NCBI RefSeq assembly: GCF_014648635.1
Contig: NZ_BMRM01000029.1
Span: forward strand, 1-64,000
Origin: Streptomyces cinerochromogenes
GTDB lineage: Bacteria; Actinomycetota; Actinomycetes; Streptomycetales; Streptomycetaceae
Length of the DNA: 64,000 nucleotides
Direction of reading: 5' to 3'
Each line of letters begins with the position of its first letter. Position 1 is the first letter of the stretch. The position numbers and the translations under genes were made by a program. The notes under the pieces were generated by a model. The model did no database searches. It saw only the letters and a program-made list of their open reading frames with translations, and was not told the origin of the DNA. Shown one piece after another: positions 8,540-16,712 of the stretch.

Positions 8540-9288
8540 CCCTCTCCCCGGAACTGCTGCTCACCGTCGCCACCGAGCGCCTCAGGGCCGCGCGCCCGGA
8601 CCTCCCGGCCGCCGGGCTGTCCGGCCCGCGCTCCCTGCTCGCCGTGAAGGACGAGATCCGCTCCGCCGCGGGCGCCGCACCCGCCGGCCAGGTGTCGGCC
8701 GTCGCCGTCGTCCAGGAGGCCGACCTGCCGTCCTGGACGAGGGAGACGTGCGCGTTCGTGCTGTCCCTCACCCCGGAGCAGACCGACGCCTGGCGCCGCT
8801 CCTTCACCCGCACCCTCTACCTGGCGGGCCGCCCCGACAACCTGCGCGAGCGCTTCGCCTTCACCCATGTCGCCCCGGACGCCACGGCCGCCTGGGCCGC
8901 GCCCGCGCCGGACGCGGCCACGACCGGCCTGCGCCGGCTGCTCAGGACGTACAGCGGACGGCGCCCGCTCACGGCCTGGCACCCCACCACCGTCGAGGTT
9001 CCCGGCACCGGCGCCCGGGCCGGCACGTCCGCCGGCCGGCGGCCCGTCCACCGGGACCTGTACCTGGCCACCGCCCAGCTCACCGTGGCCGACGCGCTGG
9101 TCCACCTCGGCCATCTCCTCGCCGAGTCCGTCATCGACGGCACGATCGGCCCCGGAGACCGGCTGACCCTGCGCTCCGTACCGCGGCTGACCGCCCTGCC
9201 CGCCCCCTACGCCGCCCTGCGCGTCGACACCGACCAGCACCATCCGGACCGCCTGCGGGCCTACGCCGCACTGACCCAGGAGAACTAG
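8536..9288 (+). CDS. Unrecognised protein, possibly DUF6182-like, 250 aa
   Basis: The sequence recalls, from memory only, the streptomycete DUF6182 family. Features include VAVVQEADLPSWTRETCAFVLSL, a SFTRTLYLAGRPDNLRERFAF block, TTGLRRLLRTYSG, and a C-terminal VADALVHLGHLLAESVIDG with GDRLTLRSVPRLT. It has no signal peptide and no obvious catalytic motif. ATG 8536 overlaps the preceding stop and its TAG stop abuts the next start. It is probably a small-molecule binding protein or partner of the preceding unknown, on the basis of coupling alone. Confidence 0.8.
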   Translation: MTLSPELLLTVATERLRAARPDLPAAGLSGPRSLLAVKDEIRSAAGAAPAGQVSAVAVVQEADLPSWTRETCAFVLSLTPEQTDAWRRSFTRTLYLAGRPDNLRERFAFTHVAPDATAAWAAPAPDAATTGLRRLLRTYSGRRPLTAWHPTTVEVPGTGARAGTSAGRRPVHRDLYLATAQLTVADALVHLGHLLAESVIDGTIGPGDRLTLRSVPRLTALPAPYAALRVDTDQHHPDRLRAYAALTQEN

Positions 9289-9948
9289 GTGCCCAAGCCC
9301 CCGCCCCCCGCCGCCCCCCGCCCGCTGCGCCTCGGGGTCCACGGCTCCTCCCCCCAGCCCGCGCGGATCGTCGCCGCCGCCGGGTACGACCCCGCGCGCG
9401 TGGCCCACGTGCCGTACGACGTCCGCGAACCGTTCCGACCGCTGCGGGCCGGCGAACTGGACCTGATGCTCGTCAAGTACGCGCTGCACGAGCCGGACAT
9501 CGTCACCAGCGCGCCCGTCGCCTTCGACCCCCGGGCCGCCCTCGTGCGGGCCGGCCACCCCCTGGCCGCCCGCGACACCCTCTCCGTCGAGGACGTCGCC
9601 CCCTACGACGCCTTCCACTGCCCGGGCGACTTCCCGCCGTACGTCTGGGACCGGATCGTGCCGCTGCGCACCCCGCGGGGCCGGCCGATCCACCGGGTGC
9701 GGCTCATGGGCACCCCGGCCGACCTGGTGGCGACGCTGACCGGTTCGGACGCCGTCCACCTGTCGTTCCTGTCGCTCGAAGGGAGCCTGCCGCCCGGCGT
9801 CCGGGTGATCCCCGTGCCGGACCTCCCGGCCGCCCCGGTGTCCCTCGCCTGGCTGCGGGACGCCCCGCCGTCCCCCGCACGGGACGCGTTCGTCGCCGCC
9901 GCCGAACGCAGCGCGCTCGCCACCGCGGGACGGAGCGCGGACCGGTGA
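9289..9948 (+). CDS. Stand-alone LysR-type substrate-binding domain protein
   Basis: A 219-residue protein made almost entirely of a LysR-type effector (type II periplasmic-binding) fold. It has LRLGVHGSSPQPARIVAAAG, LDLMLVKYALHEPDI, and AALVRAGHPLAARDTLSVEDVA, typical of LysR effector domains. There is no helix-turn-helix and no signal peptide, and the GTG start directly follows the previous stop. It could be a ligand sensor or chaperone, or an enzyme. Known enzymes with this general fold act on chorismate or prephenate (MqnA chorismate dehydratase, PheC and PheA dehydratases), which is notable beside a chorismate synthase gene. Confidence 0.82.
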   Translation: MPKPPPPAAPRPLRLGVHGSSPQPARIVAAAGYDPARVAHVPYDVREPFRPLRAGELDLMLVKYALHEPDIVTSAPVAFDPRAALVRAGHPLAARDTLSVEDVAPYDAFHCPGDFPPYVWDRIVPLRTPRGRPIHRVRLMGTPADLVATLTGSDAVHLSFLSLEGSLPPGVRVIPVPDLPAAPVSLAWLRDAPPSPARDAFVAAAERSALATAGRSADR

Positions 9949-10736
9949 CCGCCGCCGACCGGACCCCGTTCGTCCTGCTGCACGCGCTGGCGCTGGACTC
10001 GGCGATGTGGCGGGCGCAGACACACGAGCTGACGGCGCTGGGCCACCGGGTGCTGGCCGTCGACCAACGCGGGTTCGGCCGGGCGCCGCTCGGTTCCGCA
10101 CCGCCCTCGCTCGACCTCGTCGCCGACGACCTCGCGGCGGCACTGGACCGGCAGGGCGTCGACCGGGTCGTCCTGGCCGGCTGCTCCATGGGCGGCTACA
10201 CGGCGCTGGCCTTCCTGCGCCGCCACCCCGGACGGGTCCGCGCCCTGGCCCTGCTGTCCACCCGGGCCGCCGCCGACACCGCCGAGGCCGCGGCCCGGCG
10301 TGCGGGATTCGCCCGGGCCATGCGGGACCCCGCCGCCCGCGACCGGCTCGTCGAGGCCACCACGCCGGCGCTGCTCGGCGCCACCAGCCGCACCCGGCGG
10401 CCGGCGCTGCTGCGCGACCTGCTGGCGGCCGTGCGGGCGGCCGAACCCGAGTCGGTCGCCTGGGCGCAGGAGGCCATCGCCGCCCGGCCGGACGGCCTGG
10501 ACGTCCTGCGCGCGACCGACGTCCCCGCGCTCGTCGTCGCCGGGGCGGAGGACGAACTCGTCTCGGCCGCCGAGGCGCGGGCCACCGCGGGCGCGCTGCC
10601 CCGGGGACGGCTGGTCGTCCTGCCGGGCGTCGGCCACCTGCCGCCGCTGGAGGCGCCCGGCGAGGTCACCCGCCTGCTCACCGCACTGCACCGCGACGCC
10701 ACCGCCGTGGCGCGGACCGCGCGAAGGGAACCGTGA
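9945..10736 (+). CDS. Alpha/beta hydrolase
   Basis: A 263-residue alpha/beta-fold hydrolase. The oxyanion HALALDSAMW region, the nucleophile elbow GCSMGGYTALAFL (Ser near residue 78), an acidic DELV segment and the catalytic His in GVGHLPPLEAP are in the canonical order. Relatives include 3-oxoadipate enol-lactonase and peroxidase-like esterases. Start is GTG 9945, GTGA overlap. In this operon it may release or rearrange an acyl intermediate. Confidence 0.87.
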   Translation: MTAADRTPFVLLHALALDSAMWRAQTHELTALGHRVLAVDQRGFGRAPLGSAPPSLDLVADDLAAALDRQGVDRVVLAGCSMGGYTALAFLRRHPGRVRALALLSTRAAADTAEAAARRAGFARAMRDPAARDRLVEATTPALLGATSRTRRPALLRDLLAAVRAAEPESVAWAQEAIAARPDGLDVLRATDVPALVVAGAEDELVSAAEARATAGALPRGRLVVLPGVGHLPPLEAPGEVTRLLTALHRDATAVARTARREP

Positions 10737-10738
10737 GG

Positions 10739-11581
10739 ATGCTGACGACGGACCACGGCTCCTGGGGCTACACCGCCTCCACGGGGCTCGGATTCACCCA
10801 CGAGGACATCGTCGACGCGCACTTCGAGGCCTGCGCCGGCCCGTACCGGGCGACGCTCGACTCGGCCGGGATCCAGCCCGGATGGAGCGTGCTCGACGCC
10901 GGCTGCGGGACCGGTGCCTTCCTGCCCTGGCTGGCCGAGGCGGTCGGGCCCGGAGGCCGGGTCAGCGCCGTCGATCTCGCCGCGGAGAACGCCGAACGCG
11001 CCGCCGCGCGGATGCGGGCGCACGGCGGTCACTGCCCGGTCGAGGTCCGGCAGGGCGACATCCGGCGGCTGGACCACCCCGACAACAGCTTCGACGCCGT
11101 CTGGTGCGCGAACACCACCCAGTACCTCAGCGACGAGGAACTCCTCCAGACCCTGAGCGAGTTCCGGCGGGTCGTACGGCCCGGCGGGACCGTGGCCGTC
11201 AAGGACCTCGACGCCGGGCTGATCGTCGTACGCCCCGGCGATCCGTTCCTGTTCCCGGACTTCTTCCGCCGGGCGGCGCGGCAGCCGGGCTACGCACGGC
11301 AGTTGCTGCGCACCGGAGAGCTGTACCGGTGGCTGGACCGGGCCGGGCTGACGGCGGTGCGCCAGCACAGCCTGCTGATCGAGCACTTCGCGCCCATGCC
11401 GCCGCAGGTGCTGCGGTTCTACACCCTGGCCTGCGCCCGGGTGGCGCGGATGGCGGTCGACGCGGGCGCCGACGGGCCGTGGCGGGAGTTCCTCGACCCC
11501 GAAGGCGCCGCCCACCCGCTGCGCGGTCCGCACGCGTACATCAGGGAGGGGAACACGGTGGCGGTCGGTGTGGTCAGCTGA
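10739..11581 (+). CDS. SAM-dependent methyltransferase, UbiE-like
   Basis: A 280-residue class I methyltransferase. Motif I is VLDAGCGTGAFLPWL (about residues 52-66), the acidic strand is VSAVDLAAENAERA, and the post-motif FDAVWCANTTQYL is clear. Start is taken as ATG 10739, eight bases after AAGGGA; a GTG at 10733 overlapping the upstream stop is an alternative that adds two residues. Its 3' end overlaps the convergent ArsR gene by 8 bases. Last gene of the long coupled operon; C-, N- or O-methylation cannot be decided. Confidence 0.88.
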   Translation: MLTTDHGSWGYTASTGLGFTHEDIVDAHFEACAGPYRATLDSAGIQPGWSVLDAGCGTGAFLPWLAEAVGPGGRVSAVDLAAENAERAAARMRAHGGHCPVEVRQGDIRRLDHPDNSFDAVWCANTTQYLSDEELLQTLSEFRRVVRPGGTVAVKDLDAGLIVVRPGDPFLFPDFFRRAARQPGYARQLLRTGELYRWLDRAGLTAVRQHSLLIEHFAPMPPQVLRFYTLACARVARMAVDAGADGPWREFLDPEGAAHPLRGPHAYIREGNTVAVGVVS

Positions 11582-11882
11582 CCGGCCCGGTTCGCAGGAC
11601 GACGTCCATGAGGCCCGGGAAGCGGGCGTCGAGGTCCTCCCGGCGCAGGGACATCAGGCGGTGGGTGCCCTCGACGCGGGTGTGGGTCAGGCCCGCGTCC
11701 CGCAGGACCTTCAGGTGGTGGGAGAGCGTCGACTTGGCCATGGGGATGTTCAGGCCGCTGCACGACTGCTCGTGCGCGTCGCCCAGGTTCTGGACGATGG
11801 CCAGCCGGGTGGGGTCGCTCAACGCGTGGAAGACATCCGTGAGTTGGATCTCTTCCCGGCTGGGATGCTTCAGCGTGCGCAC
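11574..11882 (-). CDS. ArsR-family winged-helix regulator
   Basis: A 102-residue regulator with the ArsR/SmtB helix-turn-helix pattern: FHALSDPTRLAIVQNL followed by KSTLSHHLKVLRDAGL and the wing THTRVEGTHRLMSLR. The metal-box ELCVCD is absent; the single Cys lies in EQSCSGLN, so a small-molecule or redox signal is more likely than a metal. GTG start at 11882 with GAGGAG upstream. It is divergent to the serine hydrolase gene and probably controls the shared 170-bp intergenic region. Confidence 0.9.
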   Translation of the reverse strand: MRTLKHPSREEIQLTDVFHALSDPTRLAIVQNLGDAHEQSCSGLNIPMAKSTLSHHLKVLRDAGLTHTRVEGTHRLMSLRREDLDARFPGLMDVVLRTGPVS

Positions 11883-11964
11883 CGCGCGGACTCCTCTTCG
11901 GGTGAGGGGAGCGGCTCCGCTTCCCTTCGACTTCGGAGATTTGCATAGTATCGAAATAAGGCCC

Positions 11965-11994
11965 TTGTTCTGGTAGTCGACCTCTTCCTATAGT
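11965..11994 (+). promoter_or_regulatory. Candidate promoter for the serine hydrolase gene
   Basis: TTGTTC (11965-11970) and TATAGT (11989-11994) are separated by 18 bp in an AT-richer patch between the divergent ArsR and hydrolase genes. This leaves a leader of about 50 bases carrying AAGGAGG (12042-12048) before GTG 12053. The overlapping ArsR promoter area makes this a likely ArsR target. Confidence 0.5.
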
Positions 11995-12052
11995 TCTATT
12001 GCTCGCGAACCATTGAACACGAACCATCGTACGCCGATCACAAGGAGGCACG

Positions 12053-13288
12053 GTGCCCGAGCTGAAGACCGAAGTCGATCCGGCGGAAGTGGGGCTGGAC
12101 GCCGACCGCTTACGGCGGCTCGACCACTACCTGGCCTCCTATGTCGACGACGGACGACTGCCCGGCTGGCAGCTCGCCGTGACCCGCCGCGGCAAGGTGG
12201 CCCACCTCGCCGAGTACGGCCACCGGGACGTCGAGAACGGCCTGCCCGCCGACGGCGACACGATCTACCGCGCCTGGTCGATGACCAAGCCCGTCACCTC
12301 GGTCGCGGCGATGACCCTGGTCGAGGACGGCACCATCGGCCTGCAGGACCCCGTCAGCCGCTACATCCCGGCCTTCGAGAACGTACGCGTCTACCAGCGC
12401 GGACCGGCCACCCGCCCGGTCACCACGCCGGCCGCGAACCCCATCCGCATCCAGCACCTGCTCAGCCACACCTCGGGGCTGACCTACGGCTTCCACCGGG
12501 CCCACCCGGTGGACGAGATCTACACCGCGAACGGCTTCGAGTGGGCCACCCCGCCCGGACTCGACCTCGCCGCCTGCTGTGAGCAGTGGGCCTCCTTCCC
12601 GCTGCTCTTCGAGCCGGGGACCGCCTGGAACTACGGCGTCTCCAGCGATGTGCTCGGCCGTGTCATCGAGGTCGCCTCGGGCCGGAGCCTGGACGAGTTC
12701 TTCGCCGAGCGGGTCCTCGGACCGCTCGGCATGACCGACACCGCCTTCCACGTCCCGCAGGAGAAGGCCGACCGGCTCGCCGCCTTCTACACCGCGGACC
12801 CGGCCACCGGGAAGGCGACCCGCGCCGACCACATGGGCGCGGGCGCGCTGCACAGGCCCGCGTGCCTGTCCGGCAGCGCCGGACTGGTCACCACCCTCGC
12901 CGACTACCACCGCTTCACCCAGATGCTGCTCGGCGAGGGCACCCTCGACGGGGAACGGATCCTCGGCCCCCGCACCGTACGGCACATGCGCCGCAACCAC
13001 CTGCCCGGCGGCAAGGACCTGCACACGGTGGGCCGTCCGGTCTTCTCCGAGATGCCGACCGCCGGTGTCGGCTTCGGGCTCGGCTTCGCCGTGATCGAGG
13101 ACCCCGCGGCGGCCGGAGTGCCGGCCGGTCCGGGGGAGTACGCCTGGCACAGCGCGGCCGGGACGATCTTCTGGGTGGACCCCGCGGAGGAACTGACCGC
13201 GCTGTTCTTCACCCAGCTCATGCCGTCGAGCGCGCACCCGCTGCACAGCCGCCTGCGTCAGCTGGTCAATCAGGCCCTGGTCGACTGA
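12053..13288 (+). CDS. Serine hydrolase of the class C beta-lactamase / EstB type
   Basis: A 411-residue penicillin-binding-fold hydrolase. The SxxK nucleophile motif is in AWSMTKPVTS (near residue 80); WNYGVSSD holds the catalytic Tyr motif in the relaxed YxV form seen in family VIII esterases; HSAAGTIFW supplies the C-terminal W/HxG element. No signal peptide is visible, so it is probably cytoplasmic. Codon 20 is a TTA (12110-12112), making translation dependent on the bldA tRNA. Start GTG 12053 has a strong AAGGAGG. It may hydrolyse or transfer an acyl group on the pathway product. Confidence 0.9.
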   Translation: MPELKTEVDPAEVGLDADRLRRLDHYLASYVDDGRLPGWQLAVTRRGKVAHLAEYGHRDVENGLPADGDTIYRAWSMTKPVTSVAAMTLVEDGTIGLQDPVSRYIPAFENVRVYQRGPATRPVTTPAANPIRIQHLLSHTSGLTYGFHRAHPVDEIYTANGFEWATPPGLDLAACCEQWASFPLLFEPGTAWNYGVSSDVLGRVIEVASGRSLDEFFAERVLGPLGMTDTAFHVPQEKADRLAAFYTADPATGKATRADHMGAGALHRPACLSGSAGLVTTLADYHRFTQMLLGEGTLDGERILGPRTVRHMRRNHLPGGKDLHTVGRPVFSEMPTAGVGFGLGFAVIEDPAAAGVPAGPGEYAWHSAAGTIFWVDPAEELTALFFTQLMPSSAHPLHSRLRQLVNQALVD

Positions 13289-13302
13289 GGGAGCCCCACG
13301 CC

Positions 13303-14115
13303 ATGTGCAGTCCGGAAACCATCATCGGCGCGGCCTCCGCGGAGCCGCCCGACCCCTCCCGGCGGACCCGCGCCGAAGGAACGGCCGAGCAGGGCGGCAC
13401 CTCCGCGCCCTACGTGCCCCGAGGTGCCGTGCGCGACCTCACCCACGTCCTCAGCACCGAGTGGCCGGTCTTCGAACTCTATGTGAAACCCATGGAGATG
13501 AGGCGCCTCGCCAACCTCGCCGAACACGAGTACAACGCCTTCGAACTCACCTACAACGAACACATCGGCACCCATGTCGACGCGCCCGCCCACTTCGACG
13601 ACGACGGCCTGACCGTCGAGCAGATCCCCGCGCAGAACCTGGTCGCCCCGCTCGCGGTCGTCCGGGTGCGGGAGCGGGCGGCCCGGGACAACCTCACCGA
13701 ACTGTCGGTGGACGACCTGCTGCGGTGGGAGAGCCTGCACGGCCGCATCCCGGACGGCGCGCTGCTCGCCGTCGACAACGGCTGGTCCGAGCGCATCGAG
13801 GTCCCCGGCGCCTTCCTCAACTACGACGAGAAGGAAGGCCACTACCGCCATCCCGGCATCTCCGTCGAGGCCGCGCACTTCCTGGTCGAGGAGCGCTCGG
13901 TGGTCGGCGTCGGCATCGACACGCCCAGCCTGGAGCCGGGCAACCGCCCCGCCGACCCCTTCACCCACCGCGTCCTGCTGCCCGCGGGCCTCTACGGCAT
14001 CGAGAACCTGGCACACCTGGACACCGTGCCGGACATCGGTGCCACGGTGGTCGTCGGCGCCCCCAAGCACGCCGGCGGCACGGGCGGTCCGGCCCGCATC
14101 CTCGCCTTCGTCTGA
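13303..14115 (+). CDS. Cyclase-family metallohydrolase, kynurenine-formamidase-like
   Basis: A 270-residue member of the cyclase family (PF04199 type). The metal-binding signature NEHIGTHVDAPAHF is intact, with the conserved DLTHVLSTEWPVF near the N-terminus and GVGIDTPSLEPG and HRVLLPAGLYGIENL in the C-terminal half. Characterised members hydrolyse N-formylkynurenine or related amides, or close rings in polyketide pathways. It follows the serine hydrolase by 14 bases, so the two are cotranscribed. An N-terminal extension of about 40 disordered residues is present. Confidence 0.9.
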   Translation: MCSPETIIGAASAEPPDPSRRTRAEGTAEQGGTSAPYVPRGAVRDLTHVLSTEWPVFELYVKPMEMRRLANLAEHEYNAFELTYNEHIGTHVDAPAHFDDDGLTVEQIPAQNLVAPLAVVRVRERAARDNLTELSVDDLLRWESLHGRIPDGALLAVDNGWSERIEVPGAFLNYDEKEGHYRHPGISVEAAHFLVEERSVVGVGIDTPSLEPGNRPADPFTHRVLLPAGLYGIENLAHLDTVPDIGATVVVGAPKHAGGTGGPARILAFV

Positions 14116-14172
14116 GCCGCCCGCGGGCGATCCGCCCGCTGCCGGCTTCTCACCATCCAAGGAGTAACGCAG

Positions 14173-15015
14173 ATGACCGCATCATCCGGTACGGCGGCCC
14201 CGACCGACGCGTCCAAGGAGCGCTGGGAGTGGACCGAGGAGCGTTACCGGGACGGGGTGTTCAGCCACGCCGTGGCCACCGAGCGGGAGCGGCTGCGGCT
14301 GCTGGAGTCCGTACTGGACGACCACACCCGCGGACACTTCCAGCGCCTCGGCCTGACCTCCGGGCACCGCGTCCTGGAGGTCGGCGGCGGCGGCGGATCG
14401 GTCGCCCGCTGGCTGGCCGGCCAGGGTGCCGACGTCACCGTCACCGACCTCGACACCACCTACCTCGACGAACTCTCCGAGGCGGGTGTGCGCGTGCTGC
14501 GCCACGACGTCTACACGGACGACTTCCCGCAGGGCTCCTTCGACTTCATCCACACCCGGTACGTCGTCATCCACCTGCCCGACCCCGAGCGCGCCGTGGC
14601 CCGGCTCGTCCAGTGGCTCAAGCCCGGCGGCGTGCTGCTGCTGGAGGAGCCCGCGTTCTTCCCCATCAAGGACTCCCCGCACCCGGCGTACCGCAAGGTC
14701 ATGCGTGCCTTCCGCGAGCACCTGGAGAGCGCCGTGGGCACCGACACCGAGTGGGCGCGCAACCTTCCGGTGCCGCTGCGGGACAAGGGACTCGACGGAA
14801 TCGGGTACGACGCAAGGTTCCAGCGGATCGCCGGCGGCGACAACGAGGCCGAGTGGTGGCGGCTGACGCTGGAGCAGACCCGCGAGGCGGTGGTCGCCGA
14901 GGGCCTCGCGACGGACGAGGACTTCGAGGCCGCCTACCGGGAGCTGGCCGACCCCGGCTTCCACGACCTGTCCCTCGCGGTCTTCACGGCCTGGGGGACC
15001 AGGCAGGGCAGCTGA
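14173..15015 (+). CDS. SAM-dependent methyltransferase
   Basis: A 280-residue class I methyltransferase. Motif I is VLEVGGGGGSVARWLA, the acidic strand VTVTDLDTTYLDEL, and FDFIHTRYVVIHLPDPERAVARL followed by LKPGGVLLLEEP completes the SAM-binding half. Start ATG 14173 lies eight bases after AAGGAG. It forms an operon with the two upstream hydrolases. Substrate unknown; together with the two methyltransferases of the first operon the region encodes three. Confidence 0.9.
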   Translation: MTASSGTAAPTDASKERWEWTEERYRDGVFSHAVATERERLRLLESVLDDHTRGHFQRLGLTSGHRVLEVGGGGGSVARWLAGQGADVTVTDLDTTYLDELSEAGVRVLRHDVYTDDFPQGSFDFIHTRYVVIHLPDPERAVARLVQWLKPGGVLLLEEPAFFPIKDSPHPAYRKVMRAFREHLESAVGTDTEWARNLPVPLRDKGLDGIGYDARFQRIAGGDNEAEWWRLTLEQTREAVVAEGLATDEDFEAAYRELADPGFHDLSLAVFTAWGTRQGS

Positions 15016-15147
15016 CCACAGGCACCACGGCCGGTGTCGCGCGGGGTGCGGAACCCGGCGCGGCACCGGCCGTCCTGCGCTGCCCCGGCACCGGCCCCAA
15101 CTCCCGTGAAGGACAGATACGTCCGGCAGAAGTTGGGGCCAATATCG

Positions 15148-15177
15148 TTTGACGGCAGATTATTTGATTGCTACGTT
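15148..15177 (+). promoter_or_regulatory. Promoter/operator of the DHA2 exporter gene (shared element copy 1)
   Basis: TTGACG (15149-15154), a 17-bp AT-rich spacer and TACGTT (15172-15177) make a good streptomycete promoter. The 30-bp block from 15148 matches the nitroreductase promoter (19217-19188, minus strand) at 24 positions, including both hexamers and an identical GCAGAT six-mer just after the -35. Such identity across the spacer implies a common regulator. Confidence 0.65.
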
Positions 15178-15221
15178 TACGATCCAATCGTTGGCGCGCA
15201 GATTGATGTCTGCAAGACGAA

Positions 15222-16712
15222 ATGGCAGGGAAGATGTCGGATCGCCAGTCGAACGCCTTAGCGGCGACGCCGGGGATGAGCGCGCGGAAGAACCTGGTCC
15301 TGTTGGTGCTGTGCGCGCAGCTCTTCCTGGACTCCATGGACGTCTCGCTGATGGGTGTGGCCCTCCCCGAGATGCAGGACGACATGGGCCTCAGCGCCGA
15401 GCAACTGCAGTGGATCATCTCGGGATACGCCGTCGCCTACGGCGGGTTCCTGCTCCTGGGCGGACGTGCGGCGGACCTGTTCGGCCGCCGCCGGATGTTC
15501 TTCTGGGCCACCGCGGTCTTCGCGGTCGTGAGCCTCGCCGGCGGCCTGGTGTCGAGTGGCGGGCTGCTCATCCTCACCCGTGTGATCAAGGGTGTCGCCG
15601 CCGCGTTCATCGCGCCGGCCGCCCTGTCGATCATCACCACCACGTTCCCGGAGGGCCCCGAGCGCAACCGGGCCATGAGCATGTTCGGTCTCACCGGCGC
15701 CAGCGGGTACGCGGCCGGCCTGGTCTTCTCCGGCGTGCTCACCTCGATGAGCTGGCGGCTGACCTTCTTCGTGCCGTTCGTCGTGGCCGCGCTCGTCCTG
15801 CTCACCGTGCGCAGCGTCATCGCCCCCGACGAGGCGCACGAGGGCCGGCGCCCCGGCTTCGACGCCTTCGGCGCGGTCACCGCGACCGGCGGTGTCCTCC
15901 TGCTGGTCTTCGCGCTGACCCGGGCCCCCGAGGTGGGCTGGGGCTCCTCCACCACCGTGATCAGCCTGGTCGCCTCGGTGCTGCTGCTGATCGCCTTCGT
16001 CGTCATCCAGAAGCGCCGCAACGACCCTCTGGTCGACCTCGGGATCTTCCGCTCGCGCACCCTGTCCACCGCCAACATCGTGGGCATCGCCTGGGCCTGC
16101 GCCACGATCGGCTGGCAGTTCATCGCCCTGCTCTACCTCCAGGACACGCTGCACTACAGCGCGCTGAAGGCCGGCATGGCGATCGTCCCGATGGCCGCGT
16201 CCATCCTGGTCGCCGTCAACATCGCCCCGCGCATCATCGGCAAGGCCGGGCTCCGGGTGCCCGCGGTGATCGGCCTGCTGCTCCAGGGCCTCGGTATCTT
16301 CCTGTTCCTGCGGGCCGGTGAGGACGCCTCCTACCCGGCGGTGCTGCTGCCCGCGCTGATCATCCACGGCCTGGGCAACGGCACGAGCTTCCTGAGCTTC
16401 AACATCGCGGGCGTCAGCGGCGTCGCCAACGACAAGCAGGGCCTCGCGGCCTCGCTGATCCAGTCGGCCGTCCAGCTGGGCGGTGGCCTCGGTGTCGCCG
16501 TGGGTGCCGCGGTGCTGGCCGGTGCGGCGACCGGCGGGGTGAGCGGATACCACCACGCCTTCCTCGCCGTCGGTCTCTTCTCGCTGGTCGGTGCGCTCGC
16601 CTCGGCGCTGGGGCTCGGCGCCCCGCGCTCGTCGGGCGACGAGGCCGGCACCGCGCCGGAGGAGGCCGTGGCCCCGCAGCAGGGCGCCGGACTCGAAAGC
16701 GGACGCGCGTGA
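15222..16712 (+). CDS. MFS drug exporter, DHA2 (14-helix) type
   Basis: A 496-residue integral membrane protein. LFLDSMDVSLMGVALPEMQDDMG in helix 1, LGGRAADLFGRRRMF (motif A) after helix 2 and an arrangement of about 14 hydrophobic helices fit the DHA2 multidrug-efflux group, usual product exporters of antibiotic clusters. Two starts are possible (ATG 15222 or 15234); both keep a TTA codon at 15258-15260, whereas a third possible start at 15276 would remove it. The GDSL gene follows with a GTGA overlap. It probably secretes the region A product. Confidence 0.9.
   Translation: MAGKMSDRQSNALAATPGMSARKNLVLLVLCAQLFLDSMDVSLMGVALPEMQDDMGLSAEQLQWIISGYAVAYGGFLLLGGRAADLFGRRRMFFWATAVFAVVSLAGGLVSSGGLLILTRVIKGVAAAFIAPAALSIITTTFPEGPERNRAMSMFGLTGASGYAAGLVFSGVLTSMSWRLTFFVPFVVAALVLLTVRSVIAPDEAHEGRRPGFDAFGAVTATGGVLLLVFALTRAPEVGWGSSTTVISLVASVLLLIAFVVIQKRRNDPLVDLGIFRSRTLSTANIVGIAWACATIGWQFIALLYLQDTLHYSALKAGMAIVPMAASILVAVNIAPRIIGKAGLRVPAVIGLLLQGLGIFLFLRAGEDASYPAVLLPALIIHGLGNGTSFLSFNIAGVSGVANDKQGLAASLIQSAVQLGGGLGVAVGAAVLAGAATGGVSGYHHAFLAVGLFSLVGALASALGLGAPRSSGDEAGTAPEEAVAPQQGAGLESGRA

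Noticed and set aside
9289..9948. A truncated LysR regulator pseudogene
   Set aside because: The frame is intact, starts exactly after the previous stop and keeps normal codon use, so it looks like a maintained stand-alone domain.
11568..11948. Plus-strand frame over the ArsR gene
   Set aside because: The minus-strand product is a clear ArsR regulator with a ribosome site; the plus frame has none.
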